Shown here piece by piece: positions 9,269-18,407 of a stretch of 48,703 nt of DNA; the stretch's first letter is position 1, and the number at the start of each line of letters is the position of its first letter. Source of the DNA: Methylobacterium gregans (GTDB taxonomy: Bacteria; Pseudomonadota; Alphaproteobacteria; Rhizobiales; Beijerinckiaceae); the NCBI RefSeq assembly GCF_022179245.1, contig NZ_BPQM01000004.1:1-48703 (forward strand). Direction: 5' to 3'. The notes beneath the pieces were generated by a model. That model was given only the letters and a program-made list of their open reading frames with translations. It did not search any database and was not told where the DNA came from. The position numbers and the translations under genes are program-made.

Positions 9269-9555
9269 GGATGCTCCTCCATTGCGCGCGTCCTTCGTTG
9301 GGGCGCGGCGCGCGGGAAGCTTTGGCCCAAGCCATCGCAAAGGCAATCGGGGCCGAGATCGGCGCCGCTCCGAAACGAGCCTGCGGGTCGCGCCCGAGCT
9401 GGAGAAATTCCTGGGACGAAGACAGCGCCAACGTCAGAGACAGAGCTGAACGCATCGGGCCGGACCGGATGCACGATCTATACATTGAACTGGCGAAAGG
9501 CTCAGAGCTGCGTCCGAACCTACTTCTCGAATACTGTAAGAAACCTCGGGATATT

Positions 9556-9602
9556 TGGTCGGAGTGGCAGGATTTGAACCTGCGACCCCCACGTCCCGAA
9601 CG
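9556..9602. repeat. Left attachment repeat of the tRNA-Pro island (47 bp)
   Basis: Identical for 47 bp to 27467-27513, in the same orientation. It is the 3' end of a tRNA-Pro gene, from the encoded CCA to the anticodon stem on the minus strand. Beyond it the sequence departs from tRNA at once, so this copy is the fragment and the right copy is part of the intact gene. Confidence 0.92.
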
Positions 9603-10358
9603 GTGCGTTCTCTTGCTAAGTCGTTGTAAAAACTAGTAGTGACGTCTCACCTGCCCACGCTTCGTTCGACGGGCGTACCCCTATTTCATGGGCCGAGCGC
9701 GCGGGGTGTCCGGCGGAGAATTGGCTAGGGCGAGACGCATTGATCGCATGGCCCAACGTATGACCATGATGACCACACCATTGCGGGCGCCGGGAAATGG
9801 GCCCAGACATGAGGCAGCCGGTCGCAATGGTGCCGGATCTCGAACGTGACGCCGCGCACATAGCGGCAGGGCATGGCGATCCGTATCCCGCGCTGATGCC
9901 CGTGCACCTCGCACCTACCGTGAGGGCAGCACGAGAAACGCGCCGGCACGGATGCCGGAGCGCTGAACCTGTGTTACAACGAGTGACATTCCGACAACCG
10001 ATCGTGCGGCGAGACATTTCGGCGAACAAGATCCCTTTGATGCAGCCTCACTCCGCTGCCCTGTGCGCTTTTGGCGCAGCGTCCCGGAGCGCTCGAACAT
10101 CTCGATAGTGAGCGTCGTGTCGACGGTTCGGTCGACGATTGCCGAGCTAGAAAAATCAATCGAAACAAGATCATGCCGCGATTTCTGAGCCGCTCGCCGC
10201 TTCCAAGAGGGCATGATGAACTCAAGTATGACTAAAAACAAACATAACATAGATCAATTATCGGAGCTTATATCCCTTATTTACTGAGAACTGGATCGGC
10301 TCTGCGAGGTTCAGACCGGGCAACAGCTACGTTGCTGGCCCTGATCAGGACCTGAACT
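9603..10358. other. Island left end, no convincing gene
   Basis: About 755 bp. A short leftward frame (9725-9949) has several Cys and His but no ribosome binding site and no recognisable family. From ~10140 to 10270 the DNA turns A+T rich, probably the promoter region of the RTX gene. A repeat shared with the right end of the island lies at 9680-9694. Confidence 0.5.
9680..9694. repeat. Candidate arm-type recombinase site, left end
   Basis: CCTATTTCATGGGCC, 77 bp inside the left attachment repeat. Two near-identical copies lie just inside the right repeat. Position and symmetry suggest integrase or excisionase arm sites (inference). Confidence 0.45.
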
Positions 10359-11306
10359 ATGGCGAATCTCAACGGAAACGACTTGCCCAACACCCTGGTG
10401 GGCACGGCCGCCGAGGACATCATCAACGGCGCTCCGGGTGACGATCTCATCCGCGGCGAGGACGGCTTCGATCGGCTGGACGGCCAAGCTGGCAACGACA
10501 CGATCTACGGCGGCGGCGCGATCGATTTCATCGCAGGGGGCCCAGGCGAAGACCTGATCTACGGCAACGAAGGCAGCGATCAGATCATTGGCGAGATCGG
10601 TAACGACACCATCTACACTGGTGAAGGGGACGACTACGCCGCTGGCAATCCAGGCAATGACGTTCTGTATGGCGGCGCTGGCAACGACTTCTTGGTCGGC
10701 GAGCAGAATAACGACATCGTCTATGGCAACCAGGGCGACGATTTTGTAGCAGGCGGCGAAGACGATGACCTAGTATATGGCGGCCAAGGCAATGATCTTG
10801 TCGATGGCGACCTAGGCAATGACACTCTGTTCGGCAATCTCGGAGACGATGTTGTCAACGGTGACGTTGGCAACGACCTTGGCATAGCGGGTGCTGGAAA
10901 CGACACCCTCCTCGGGGCCGCTGGCACGGATGTCCTCTATGGCGAGGAGGGGAGCGACGTCATCTACGGCAATCAGGACGCGGACATTCTCTTCGGCGGC
11001 GACGGCGCCGACATCCTCTTCGGCGGCCAGGGCGACGACTTCCTTGCGGGTGATAATGGCAGCGATACGCTGATCGGCGGCCTCGGAGCGGACACCTACG
11101 CGGCCGATCTGGATCCGGCCTCGGCGGATCTGGTCCTCGGCTTCGACCAAGCCCAGGGTGACCGGGTCAGGCTGGCGGCCGGTCAGACGTACTCGGTGAG
11201 TGGATCCGCTGACGGTAATGCGATTCTGACGCTGTCGACCGGCGGCACGATCGAACTCGCCGGCGTTCAGGCAGCGAGCGTGAACCAGAGCTTCTTCGCA
11301 ACCTAA
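10359..11306 (+). CDS. RTX calcium-binding repeat protein
   Basis: A 315-residue acidic protein built almost wholly from RTX nonapeptides of the form GGxGxDxUx, about 20 in register from residue ~15 to ~245. Such repeats bind calcium and fold into a parallel beta roll outside the cell. The C-terminal ~75 residues (from ADTYAADLDP) lack repeats and end QSFFAT, consistent with the uncleaved C-terminal signal of type I secretion. There is no N-terminal signal peptide and no enzymatic domain. No ABC exporter is seen nearby, so secretion would depend on one elsewhere. An A+T-rich stretch precedes the gene. Confidence 0.85.
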   Translation: MANLNGNDLPNTLVGTAAEDIINGAPGDDLIRGEDGFDRLDGQAGNDTIYGGGAIDFIAGGPGEDLIYGNEGSDQIIGEIGNDTIYTGEGDDYAAGNPGNDVLYGGAGNDFLVGEQNNDIVYGNQGDDFVAGGEDDDLVYGGQGNDLVDGDLGNDTLFGNLGDDVVNGDVGNDLGIAGAGNDTLLGAAGTDVLYGEEGSDVIYGNQDADILFGGDGADILFGGQGDDFLAGDNGSDTLIGGLGADTYAADLDPASADLVLGFDQAQGDRVRLAAGQTYSVSGSADGNAILTLSTGGTIELAGVQAASVNQSFFAT

Positions 11307-11393
11307 CCTCACAGCTGGTCCGGCCTGCTCAACAGACTGGACGCAGGTCGGTCCAGCAAGGATCCGGTAAGGCTGCCGGGCCACAAGCCCGGC

Positions 11394-11768
11394 ATGTCCG
11401 GGCACCTCGCCCCCGTCCCCACCTCCAACCTCTACACTTGGCGCTCCGGCGTCGAGAGCCTGAGCCCAGCGAAGAGCCCGTGCACCGGCCTCTACGGTGA
11501 GCAGTGGCAGAAGACGCACGCCGCGATGCTCGACTTCCTGGAGCGGTTCGGCGCGCAGGCGGTCGAGCTCGGCAGGACCGACCTCGAGCTGTTCGGGATC
11601 CATCCGGTGATCGGCACCGGTCGGGCCGACCACTGCGGCGCCCTGGTGCTGACCGGGCGACAGGTCGAGGCGATCGACGCGAAGACGGTGACCTACGGGA
11701 ACCTGACCTACTACCGCCACGTGCCGGGCACGCCGCAGGGCATCCCAATCTGGGCGTTCAAGGGCTGA
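11394..11768 (+). CDS. Hypothetical protein (124 aa)
   Basis: Soluble 124-residue protein starting MSGHLAPVPTSNLYTWRSG; no recognised domain. Base composition and codon use match coding DNA. The frame is open upstream as far as the RTX stop codon, which is in the same frame, so a late start is assumed. A tiny gene follows after 16 bp. Function unknown. Confidence 0.55.
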   Translation: MSGHLAPVPTSNLYTWRSGVESLSPAKSPCTGLYGEQWQKTHAAMLDFLERFGAQAVELGRTDLELFGIHPVIGTGRADHCGALVLTGRQVEAIDAKTVTYGNLTYYRHVPGTPQGIPIWAFKG

Positions 11769-11784
11769 GCGCTACGTCCCCGCC

Positions 11785-11898
11785 ATGGCCGATCAGAAGA
11801 CCACCGGCGACCTCCGCAAGGCCGCCGAGACCACGGACGACGAGATCAACGCTGCGGTCGATGCGGTGCCCGCGAAGCCGGAGACCAAGCCCGGCTAG
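11785..11898 (+). CDS. Small hypothetical protein (37 aa)
   Basis: Short hydrophilic, acidic reading frame starting MADQKTTGDLRKAAE, directly after the preceding gene. It has a heptad-like helix and a Pro/Lys-rich tail. No strong ribosome binding site. Could be real or chance. Confidence 0.35.
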   Translation: MADQKTTGDLRKAAETTDDEINAAVDAVPAKPETKPG

Positions 11899-12092
11899 CG
11901 GCGCACGATAGCGCGGACCGCGATCCTGATGGCGCGGCCGGAGAAGGCATAGGGGCGATGGCCAAATCCGAGCACGACGAGGCAGCGGACGCGATGAACT
12001 GGGGGCCGCGATAGAAGTTAACATTTTCTTTCGGTAGACGAACTCTGCAGTCAGCGCCTCACCGGAGGGCAGATGAGCTCGGAAGCGCATTG

Positions 12093-13052
12093 CTATAATA
12101 AACCCGCATCCTGCTCCATCTCAGTGAGCGCTAGACGGTCAGTCAAATCGTGGCATGCGAGTGTGTTGGCAATGAATATATCGACTGCCGTAAGACCGCG
12201 CGGCGTCGGTGTGAAGCCTTGCCGATCCTGCTTGCTCTGGACTAAGAGATCCGCCGTCTCGGCCGCCTGCAGGATGTTGCGGATATGCGAGCGAGAGACG
12301 CCGAAGCTGTCCCGAAGGTGGGTTAGATCGCGTTCCCGTATGGGCTTTCCTGGGTCGGCTAATGCCAGATCTGTCAGTACCATCAGTATGTGGCAGCCCT
12401 GGTACATCTGATGGAACGGGAGCAGGTCGACGTTCCAGTGAAGGAACTTCCCGATCGCCGGAAAAACCACCAGGGCGCCTTTGCGGTGGGCTCGTTGGAA
12501 CGTCAGATCGCATGCGACGGCCGGTCCGTATCCTGGTTCCGGGTAGAGCGCCTGCAGCACATCATAGTAGGATTTGAGCGTCTGCCGGTCCCAGGTCAAA
12601 AGCTTGTCCGTGGGGCGCAGTAGGCGAACGCGACCATCAGTTGCAACACGATCCAGAACGATGTCGCCCGTTCTGACGAGGCGACCGATGAAATCGTCGA
12701 TCTGGCGAGTGCCTGCTAGGCTGAAGGCGGAAGCCAATTGTTTGAAACGAGCCACCGTAGGCCACGTCGTGCGATCGACTGGGTCGGAGGCCGACCAGAG
12801 GCAGACAAGCACGCCGATAGCTATCGTACGATAGGCCGCGGGCTGTATGTTGCCCGGAAAGCGTGCGAACTCGTAGTTGGCCATCGTGCCAACGACATAG
12901 CTTCGTCGCACAGTCGCGAAGGCCGGGTGCGAGAGCACCTCGCCGGCTGTGCGATGGTCGACATCGGGCATATATCGCCCGAACAGGTAATCCGGCAGCT
13001 GCGCGACCTGCCTGAACGTGCTGGCCTGCTGGAGCCGCAAACACTGACTCAT
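12093..13052 (-). CDS. Hypothetical protein with C-terminal winged-helix-like region
   Basis: A 319-residue soluble protein from ATG 13052; a TTG start at 13139 would add 29 unconvincing residues. The last ~80 residues (IRERDLTHLRDSFGVSRSH, then HIRNILQAAETADLL) read like a MarR-type winged helix-turn-helix, so a DNA-binding regulator is possible. The N-terminal two thirds match nothing I know. It lies just downstream of the umuDC remnant on the same strand, about 240 bp away. Role uncertain. Confidence 0.6.
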   Translation of the reverse strand: MSQCLRLQQASTFRQVAQLPDYLFGRYMPDVDHRTAGEVLSHPAFATVRRSYVVGTMANYEFARFPGNIQPAAYRTIAIGVLVCLWSASDPVDRTTWPTVARFKQLASAFSLAGTRQIDDFIGRLVRTGDIVLDRVATDGRVRLLRPTDKLLTWDRQTLKSYYDVLQALYPEPGYGPAVACDLTFQRAHRKGALVVFPAIGKFLHWNVDLLPFHQMYQGCHILMVLTDLALADPGKPIRERDLTHLRDSFGVSRSHIRNILQAAETADLLVQSKQDRQGFTPTPRGLTAVDIFIANTLACHDLTDRLALTEMEQDAGLL

Positions 13053-13288
13053 GCGCTGAGGCCGGTGTTGCGACAGATCTGTTTTTCCATTGCCTACCCA
13101 CACGCAACTGTCGGAAAGCAATTCACTCTGTCTTCGCAAGCAGTCAAGCAGTGCATCGCTTCAAGGCGTGACTTTTAGCATTGTATCTGTCTCACATTAC
13201 AATCAAAGGTGGAACAAATCGTTGCATGCAACCTTAGGACAAAAACTTGCCGACGGATTAGATAAATGATCCACCTCGCCACGGCACT

Positions 13289-13496
13289 TCATGCCGCTAT
13301 CAACGGGATCTCGCTCACCTGCGTCGGGTAGCGGGGGGCGCATCTCGAATTTCGTGCTCCAGCCCCGCTTCTCGAGCACGCCCGCGCGCGCCGGCACAAC
13401 CATGATGACGGGCACGCCCGCGAGCTTGGGGTCGAACACCCGCTCGCACGAGCAGTAGAAGCTGTTGCCGTCGATCAGCGCCAGTGCCCGGCTCAT
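13289..13496 (-). pseudogene. umuC: umuC remnant: internal deletion plus frameshift
   Basis: UmuC is the catalytic subunit of the SOS-induced error-prone polymerase Pol V. Here the first ~31 residues (LALIDGNSFYCSCERVFDPK) are joined in frame to the C-terminal tail (VVPARAGVLEKRGWSTKFEMR), so some 360 codons, including the palm acidic residues after the first Asp, are gone. In the following base run (G-run 13333-13338 on the plus strand) one base is missing; the true tail PRYPTQVSEIPLIAA and its TGA at 13289-13291 lie in the next frame. The start overlaps the umuD stop by 4 bp. It cannot encode a polymerase. Confidence 0.85.
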
Positions 13497-13948
13497 CGGC
13501 CGGGCTGCCCGCGCACGAGGTGCCAGCGGATGGTGAAGCGGACCACGCCCCAGATCGCGGCCTCCTCCAGGTCCTCGACCGCGAAGGCGGGCAGATCCGG
13601 GTTGTCGAAGGCCAACCGCGCTTGGTTGCCCTTGATCACAAGCCGCTTGATCGACATCTGCCCGTTGACGACAGCCACCACTACGCAGTCGTGCCCGGCC
13701 TTCAGGCTGCGATCGACACAGGCGAGATCCCGGTCGAAGATGCCGGCGCCGCGCATCGACTCGCCGCTGATCTGCCAGAGGAAGGTGGCGGGTGGGTTCG
13801 GGACGAGCCAGCGCGGCAGCTCGGTCGCCGCCTCTAGGAAGTCGTCGGCCGGCGAGGGGAAGCCGGCGCAGAGCCGCTGTCCCAGCAGCGGCACGCGCAC
13901 CGTGGACAACCCGTCATCCGGTAGTTCTGCGACCCGATGCAGACTCAC
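13493..13948 (-). CDS. umuD: UmuD-like S24 self-cleaving protein
   Basis: UmuD is cleaved after RecA activation to form the UmuD' partner of Pol V. It has 151 residues from a GTG start with a GAGG site upstream. The cleavage site lies in LCAGFPSP (Ala-Gly), the nucleophile Ser in SGESMRGAGI and the general-base Lys in MSIKRL. All parts expected of an active S24 protein are present. A LexA box lies 22 bp upstream. Its partner umuC is destroyed, so any remaining role would be with a polymerase elsewhere or as a regulator. Confidence 0.9.
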   Translation of the reverse strand: MSLHRVAELPDDGLSTVRVPLLGQRLCAGFPSPADDFLEAATELPRWLVPNPPATFLWQISGESMRGAGIFDRDLACVDRSLKAGHDCVVVAVVNGQMSIKRLVIKGNQARLAFDNPDLPAFAVEDLEEAAIWGVVRFTIRWHLVRGQPGR

Positions 13949-13969
13949 CCCAGCGCCTCACCCCTGCTA

Positions 13970-13984
13970 GAACGTTTAGCGAAC
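13970..13984. promoter_or_regulatory. LexA (SOS) box, GTTC-N7-GTTC
   Basis: On the minus strand the sequence is GTTCGCTAAACGTTC, an exact match to the alphaproteobacterial LexA operator. It is 22 bp upstream of the umuD start, where it would block the promoter. It also faces the rightward gene at 14123. Confidence 0.88.
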
Positions 13985-14122
13985 AAACACGGCGGGCGGT
14001 CCACGGGCAATCCGGCGCCCGGGGCGATCTTCGTCGCCTGTGCACGCCTGTGGATGGTGTCGGAAGCGCGAGCGGGAAGCGGGACTTACCGCCCTCGATC
14101 GCTGGGGAAAGAGGATCCAAGC

Positions 14123-14374
14123 ATGGCACTGAAGACGAGCTTCATGGTGCAGACCTTCAGCATCCACCGGAAGCGGCTGAAGCCCGACCGGCCCGAACTC
14201 GCCTTGACCGAGAGTGGCGCGCTGAAGAAGGCCGAGGCTATGGCTGCGCGCATGCCCGGTACGGCGGCGATCCAGATCGTGGCAGACGACGAGACGGGGG
14301 AGTTGGAGAGCGCCACCATCCTCGGGCAGTTCGGCGAGGTGCCGGACGACTTCGCGGAGAGCCTGCAGGGCTGA
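14123..14374 (+). CDS. Conserved-type small hypothetical protein (83 aa)
   Basis: Soluble 83-residue protein starting MALKTSFMVQTFSIHRK, with an alternating beta-alpha-beta pattern and an acidic C-terminus. It resembles short proteins common in Methylobacterium and Bradyrhizobium with no known function. A purine-rich site (GAGGA) precedes ATG 14123. A second small gene follows after 7 bp and is probably co-transcribed. Confidence 0.65.
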   Translation: MALKTSFMVQTFSIHRKRLKPDRPELALTESGALKKAEAMAARMPGTAAIQIVADDETGELESATILGQFGEVPDDFAESLQG

Positions 14375-14381
14375 GGGCGCC

Positions 14382-14657
14382 GTGGGGGAGGCGGATGAGG
14401 GCCGACGCGCGCTAGCCGCGGGTTACCTGCGCGGCCGTACGCTCGAGGAGGCTCTGGCCGCGTGGCGCTTGGACTATGAGGCGCCGACCTACCGCGAGCG
14501 CCGGCCGATGCTGACCCGGCTCGGCAACGTGATCCGCAGATTGGCTGCCGAGGGTGAGGCGCGAGAGGATGCCGCGACTGACGATCCGGGGCAGCGGAGA
14601 CGAAGAGGCCCGCCACAGCGAACCGGGCGGTCCAAGTCTCGAGAGGAAACGCCATAA
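14382..14657 (+). CDS. Small hypothetical protein (91 aa), GTG start
   Basis: Mostly helical, charged protein with an Arg/Lys-rich tail (RRRRGPPQRTGRSKSREE) that could bind nucleic acid. It begins 7 bp after the upstream stop, which supports an operon. No known domain. Confidence 0.5.
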   Translation: MGEADEGRRALAAGYLRGRTLEEALAAWRLDYEAPTYRERRPMLTRLGNVIRRLAAEGEAREDAATDDPGQRRRRGPPQRTGRSKSREETP

Positions 14658-14949
14658 GGCGGCACCCTGCTACGCAAGTGGTATGCCAGAGGAAGCGGAT
14701 TACTCCGGCGGCCGCCGCGCGGCTGTAGTGCAGGGTGTGCCACTGCAGGTGCCAGCATGCCGGTAGATCTGCCCGCCGTATGGTCGACGAGCGCCTGCCG
14801 CTACTCACAGCCTTCGGGCACCCCAACGCACCGCACGGGAAACATCATCGTGCGAGCTTGAGCGCCAGCCAGATACCGACTTAGAGTTGTGCCGTTAATC
14901 GGTTCGACCTGGACGCTTTGAGCCGCGTTCCAAAGGTGGGGAAGCGCAC

Positions 14950-16935
14950 ATGGTCACCTACGTCTCAAGCTCTCCGCTCGTCGCCAACGCGTCACCGACC
15001 GGCACCCAAACCGCGTCCGACATCGCTGCGCTGGCGTCGGGTGGGTATGTGGTGACGTGGGTCGATGGGCCTCCGTTTGGTGCGGGTTCCGTCTATGCGC
15101 GCGTCTACGATGCGAACGGAAACCCGACGACGCGCGAAATCCTGGTTGGGGCAGGAGGTCAGAGTTCCGTGACGGCTCTGCCCAACGGTGGCTTTGCTGT
15201 TGCCCTCACGCAGGGCTCAGTCGGGTCTAGCACGGGCTCGGGCATCAGCATGCGCTCGTTCAACGCTGGAGGGGTGGCCCAGACAGATCTAGTCTCGCTC
15301 GCGCGCGCACCGGAAGGTACCCCGACGCCTTCGTCGGTGGGGCTGCCTGAAATCACGGCTTTGGCTGACGGACGCTTGATCGCGGCTTGGCAGAGCAACG
15401 GCGGGGATGGTGGCAGCAGCAAGATCGTCGGCACGATCCTGTCATCGCACGGCAGAGTTTTGTCTGCCCCCCTACATCTAGGAACAGCAAGCCAGGGCTC
15501 CTTTGGGTTCAGCGAAATCTCGCTTTCGCCGCTCAATAATGGTGGGTTCGCAGTTGCCAGCGAAGAGCATACACGTTCGTCTATCGAGAGATTGGGTAAG
15601 ATAAGGCCATATGGAAAGACATACTACCAGTTATTTGACAGCAGTGGCTCGACCTCTTCTAGCGTTTCTATCTTGAGCGAAGGCGAACTGACGCCTGTTT
15701 CCGCGGCGACCTTGATCGATGGCCGGGTTGCTGTTGGCTACAGGAACGGCTTCAACTTCGTTTTTCGACTAGTCTCGGCGGACGGGACCGTAGGCTCTGA
15801 ACAGACGATCGGGGCATCTGCGCGGGTCGGCTTCACCTCCCGTCCAGATGTGGTTGGCGACCTCAACCTTTCATCTACAACTGATGGGAATATTTTAGCC
15901 CATTACGACAAAGATGTTACGCCATCTACGAGCTTTTTCGGTATAAGCTCTGAAGTATCTGAGCTTATCTCTCCAACTGGAGCTAAATTAAACAGCGTTT
16001 CGAGCTTAAATCCGGCCACGCTTTCTGGCTCAAGCCGCATCAGCTCTCAGCTCGCGGTAGCACTGATGACAGGCTCGGTCGGTACGGCACAGACGGTAAG
16101 CGTCTTTGGCGAGGACGACGTATTCACACGCGTGTATCAGCCGGCCGCATCAACAATTGACCCAGACGGCGCACCGCTCGTGAACGACGCGTTCTACAAC
16201 GCGCACTACCCCGATGTGGCCGCCGCAGGAATCGACCCGGAACACCACTACGCAACCGCCGGCTGGATCGAGGGACGTGATCCCAACCCGCTCTTCAGCA
16301 CGGCGGGCTATCGCTCGGCCAACGTCGACGTCGCCCGCGCTTCGGTTGATCCGCTGCAGCACTATGACAGCTCCGGCTGGCGCGAGGGGCGTGATCCCGC
16401 CATCGCCTTCGATACGCAGTTCTACCTCGCCCGTAACCCGGACGTGGCGGCTGCCGGAGTAGATCCGCTGGCGCACTACCTGCAGAGCGGTCAAGCCGAG
16501 GGGCGGGAGATCTTCCCCTCCATCGGGCGGCCCGGGAGCGTCATTCACGGCTCGTTCGACGCTGAGTACTACCTGCTGGCCAATCCGGATGTCGGGGAGG
16601 CGGCGCGCGGTCAGAGCGGCGACGTGTTCGAGACCGCCTACCGTCACTACAGCACCAGCGGCTGGCGCGAGGGGCGCAACCCAAACGCCTACTTCGATAC
16701 CAACGCCTATCTGGCGGCCTACCAGGACGTGAAGGCCGCCAACGTCGATCCCCTGCTCCACTACGACACAGCCGGCTGGCGGGAGGGTCGGGATCCATCA
16801 GCTCGCTTCGACACCTCGAGCTATCTGACCGCCTTCCCCGACGTCGCAGCAGCGGGCGTTGATCCGTTGCGGCACTTCCTGACTGCTGGTGCGCTGGAGG
16901 GCCGGCCGCCCTTTGGTGATGGTACCTTCGACTGA
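14950..16935 (+). CDS. Propeller-like protein with six C-terminal NPDV/DPLxHY repeats
   Basis: A 661-residue protein, probably surface or extracellular. Residues 1 to ~390 contain repeated blades of the type DGRLIAAWQSNGG ... GxxL, like the beta-propeller repeats of large adhesins. From ~410 to the end there are six ~38-residue units with the consensus YLxxNPDVAAAGVDPLxHYxxxGWREGRDP. Similar units occur in alphaproteobacterial secreted and glycan-linked proteins. No N-terminal signal peptide is seen. A purine-rich GGTGGGG site precedes ATG 14950. The middle (about 15540-16050) is clearly A+T richer than the repeat part, so the gene looks like a mosaic. Function unknown. Confidence 0.75.
   Translation: MVTYVSSSPLVANASPTGTQTASDIAALASGGYVVTWVDGPPFGAGSVYARVYDANGNPTTREILVGAGGQSSVTALPNGGFAVALTQGSVGSSTGSGISMRSFNAGGVAQTDLVSLARAPEGTPTPSSVGLPEITALADGRLIAAWQSNGGDGGSSKIVGTILSSHGRVLSAPLHLGTASQGSFGFSEISLSPLNNGGFAVASEEHTRSSIERLGKIRPYGKTYYQLFDSSGSTSSSVSILSEGELTPVSAATLIDGRVAVGYRNGFNFVFRLVSADGTVGSEQTIGASARVGFTSRPDVVGDLNLSSTTDGNILAHYDKDVTPSTSFFGISSEVSELISPTGAKLNSVSSLNPATLSGSSRISSQLAVALMTGSVGTAQTVSVFGEDDVFTRVYQPAASTIDPDGAPLVNDAFYNAHYPDVAAAGIDPEHHYATAGWIEGRDPNPLFSTAGYRSANVDVARASVDPLQHYDSSGWREGRDPAIAFDTQFYLARNPDVAAAGVDPLAHYLQSGQAEGREIFPSIGRPGSVIHGSFDAEYYLLANPDVGEAARGQSGDVFETAYRHYSTSGWREGRNPNAYFDTNAYLAAYQDVKAANVDPLLHYDTAGWREGRDPSARFDTSSYLTAFPDVAAAGVDPLRHFLTAGALEGRPPFGDGTFD
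16180..16920 (+). repeat. Six degenerate ~114-bp coding repeats
   Basis: Tandem copies encode units ending GWIEGRDP, GWREGRDP, GQAEGRE, GWREGRNP, GWREGRDP and GALEGRP. The fourth copy has an 8-residue insertion before its HY motif. Confidence 0.8.
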
Positions 16936-16955
16936 TGCTGTGAGCGGCCGACACG

Positions 16956-16979
16956 AAAAAGCCCCCCGGCGGGGTGGGC
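16956..16979 (-). terminator. Rho-independent terminator, leftward
   Basis: Read on the minus strand: a GC-rich hairpin (GCCCACCCC, loop GCC, GGGGGGC) followed by TTTTT. It lies 210 bp beyond the stop of the leftward Crp-like gene. Confidence 0.6.
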
Positions 16980-17192
16980 GGGCTGAGTTCCGTCTCTACG
17001 CTCGACGAGAATGGCGCGGTGCCGCCTTCCAGTCAGGCGCTCTTCCAGGGTATTCCGCACTGGCGCGCCACGTGCAGCGATTGCGCCGACGTGGTCGGTT
17101 CCGCCCGTCGGCAAGCTCTGGCTATGACGTGGCAGAAGCCCTGACCTCTGCGTCGAATATGCCACCGAGTGTGAGACCGCAGAGTGGTGCCT

Positions 17193-17909
17193 TCAGGGTC
17201 CGTAACCGTCGAAGCACAGGTACGAGGGCTCGAACTCGGCAAGCTCTTTCAGAGACTCGACGTCTGGGATCGTGACCCGGTGATTCGTCCAAGTGATCAG
17301 CCCCTCCGCACGAAGCGCCTGCAGAACACGGTTCACGTGAACGGCCGAGACACCCAGCGCGTCGCCTAGATCCGTCTGCGAGATCGGGAGCCCGAAGCTG
17401 TGCTCGTCCGCCAGTCCAATCACCTGCAGGCAAACGAACAACTCGCACAGGGTATGGGCGAGTCGCTGGTTGGCCGGGCGGGCGTCGTTGACGATCCATT
17501 CGCGTGCCCGGCTTAGCTCGCGCAGCGTCACCCACCAGATTGCCCGGCTGATGCCAGGGTAACGGGCGATCAACTCGATCAATCTGGATCGAGCGAGATC
17601 CGCGACGGTGCAGGGTGTCAGAGCGCCGACGCGGAGGTCGCGCCCGAAGGCGCCTGTGTCGTGCATGAAGCAGAGGTCGCCGGGCAGGACGAAGGAGACG
17701 ATCCGACGGTTGCCGTTCTGCAGGGTCTTGTACCGGCAAGCGAACCCACCTGTGACAAGATAGACGCGATCGGAACTGCCGCTGATAGCGATGTCATCTC
17801 GCGCCAGCACGGTCCGACGACCCTTGATCAAAACCTGTAGCTCAACGCGCTCTTCGTCAGACAGCTTCCCTGCGCGTTCGAGCTTCTGCAGGAATGGATC
17901 GTCTGGCAC
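17193..17909 (-). CDS. Crp/Fnr family transcriptional regulator
   Basis: A 238-residue regulator with an N-terminal cyclic-nucleotide-binding-like beta barrel (SDRVYLVTGGFACRYK ... RRIVSFVLPGDL) and a C-terminal winged helix. The recognition region is ISQTDLGDALGVSAVHVNRV, about residues 175-195. No cysteine cluster for an Fnr-type iron-sulfur centre is apparent. It starts with GTG at 17909 after a GAGG site. The gene is single and followed by a terminator. The target genes cannot be predicted; such regulators in Methylobacterium often respond to stress or oxygen. Confidence 0.88.
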   Translation of the reverse strand: MPDDPFLQKLERAGKLSDEERVELQVLIKGRRTVLARDDIAISGSSDRVYLVTGGFACRYKTLQNGNRRIVSFVLPGDLCFMHDTGAFGRDLRVGALTPCTVADLARSRLIELIARYPGISRAIWWVTLRELSRAREWIVNDARPANQRLAHTLCELFVCLQVIGLADEHSFGLPISQTDLGDALGVSAVHVNRVLQALRAEGLITWTNHRVTIPDVESLKELAEFEPSYLCFDGYGP

Positions 17910-18407
17910 GGCTCGGCCTCGGCCTCGTTTAACATTTGATAAGATACGTCATGGTCTACCGGTAACCCACCACAACCGTTGATTGAAAAGACGTCAACTC
18001 TTTTCGTGCGTGTGGGGTGTTCCTCGCCCCTGGAACGCTCCTCGCCCGGAAAGCGATCCTTCCTTTCTTGCAGCTTATGGTTGCTGCTCTCGAAATGGAG
18101 GTGCGAGCGGTCCGCCGGCAACCTTACGGTACGAGCCTGCAACTGCATAAGGCGGGCCGTTTGCAATACTGGCAAGCTCATGAGCGGGCGGATACTTTTG
18201 CAACCAGACCTGAGCCTTGCGTTCAAAGCGCCGCCGCCTCAGACAAGCGACCGCTTCGCAAAATATTGGCCAGACGAAGGCAGGGGCATGGATGGAAGCC
18301 GATGGTTGGCCTCTAACTGTTAGGAGCTTTATGCCGGTGTTCATCCAGGGTATGGCGCCTTCAAGTCAGCAGGAAGCTCGGCGCCCTGTTGGCGTGGGGG
18401 ACTTCCG
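17910..18407. other. Intergenic, no gene seen
   Basis: About 500 bp between the divergent Crp-like and small membrane-protein genes. Only shadow frames without start signals are present. It presumably holds both promoters. Confidence 0.45.

Noticed and set aside
9725..9949. Leftward frame with CCPHGRC and further Cys/His, possible zinc protein
   Set aside because: No ribosome binding site, no helix or strand pattern, and competing open frames of equal quality on both strands.
16180..16920. Evenly spaced repeats considered as a CRISPR-like array
   Set aside because: The ~114-bp units are coding, degenerate and without spacers.
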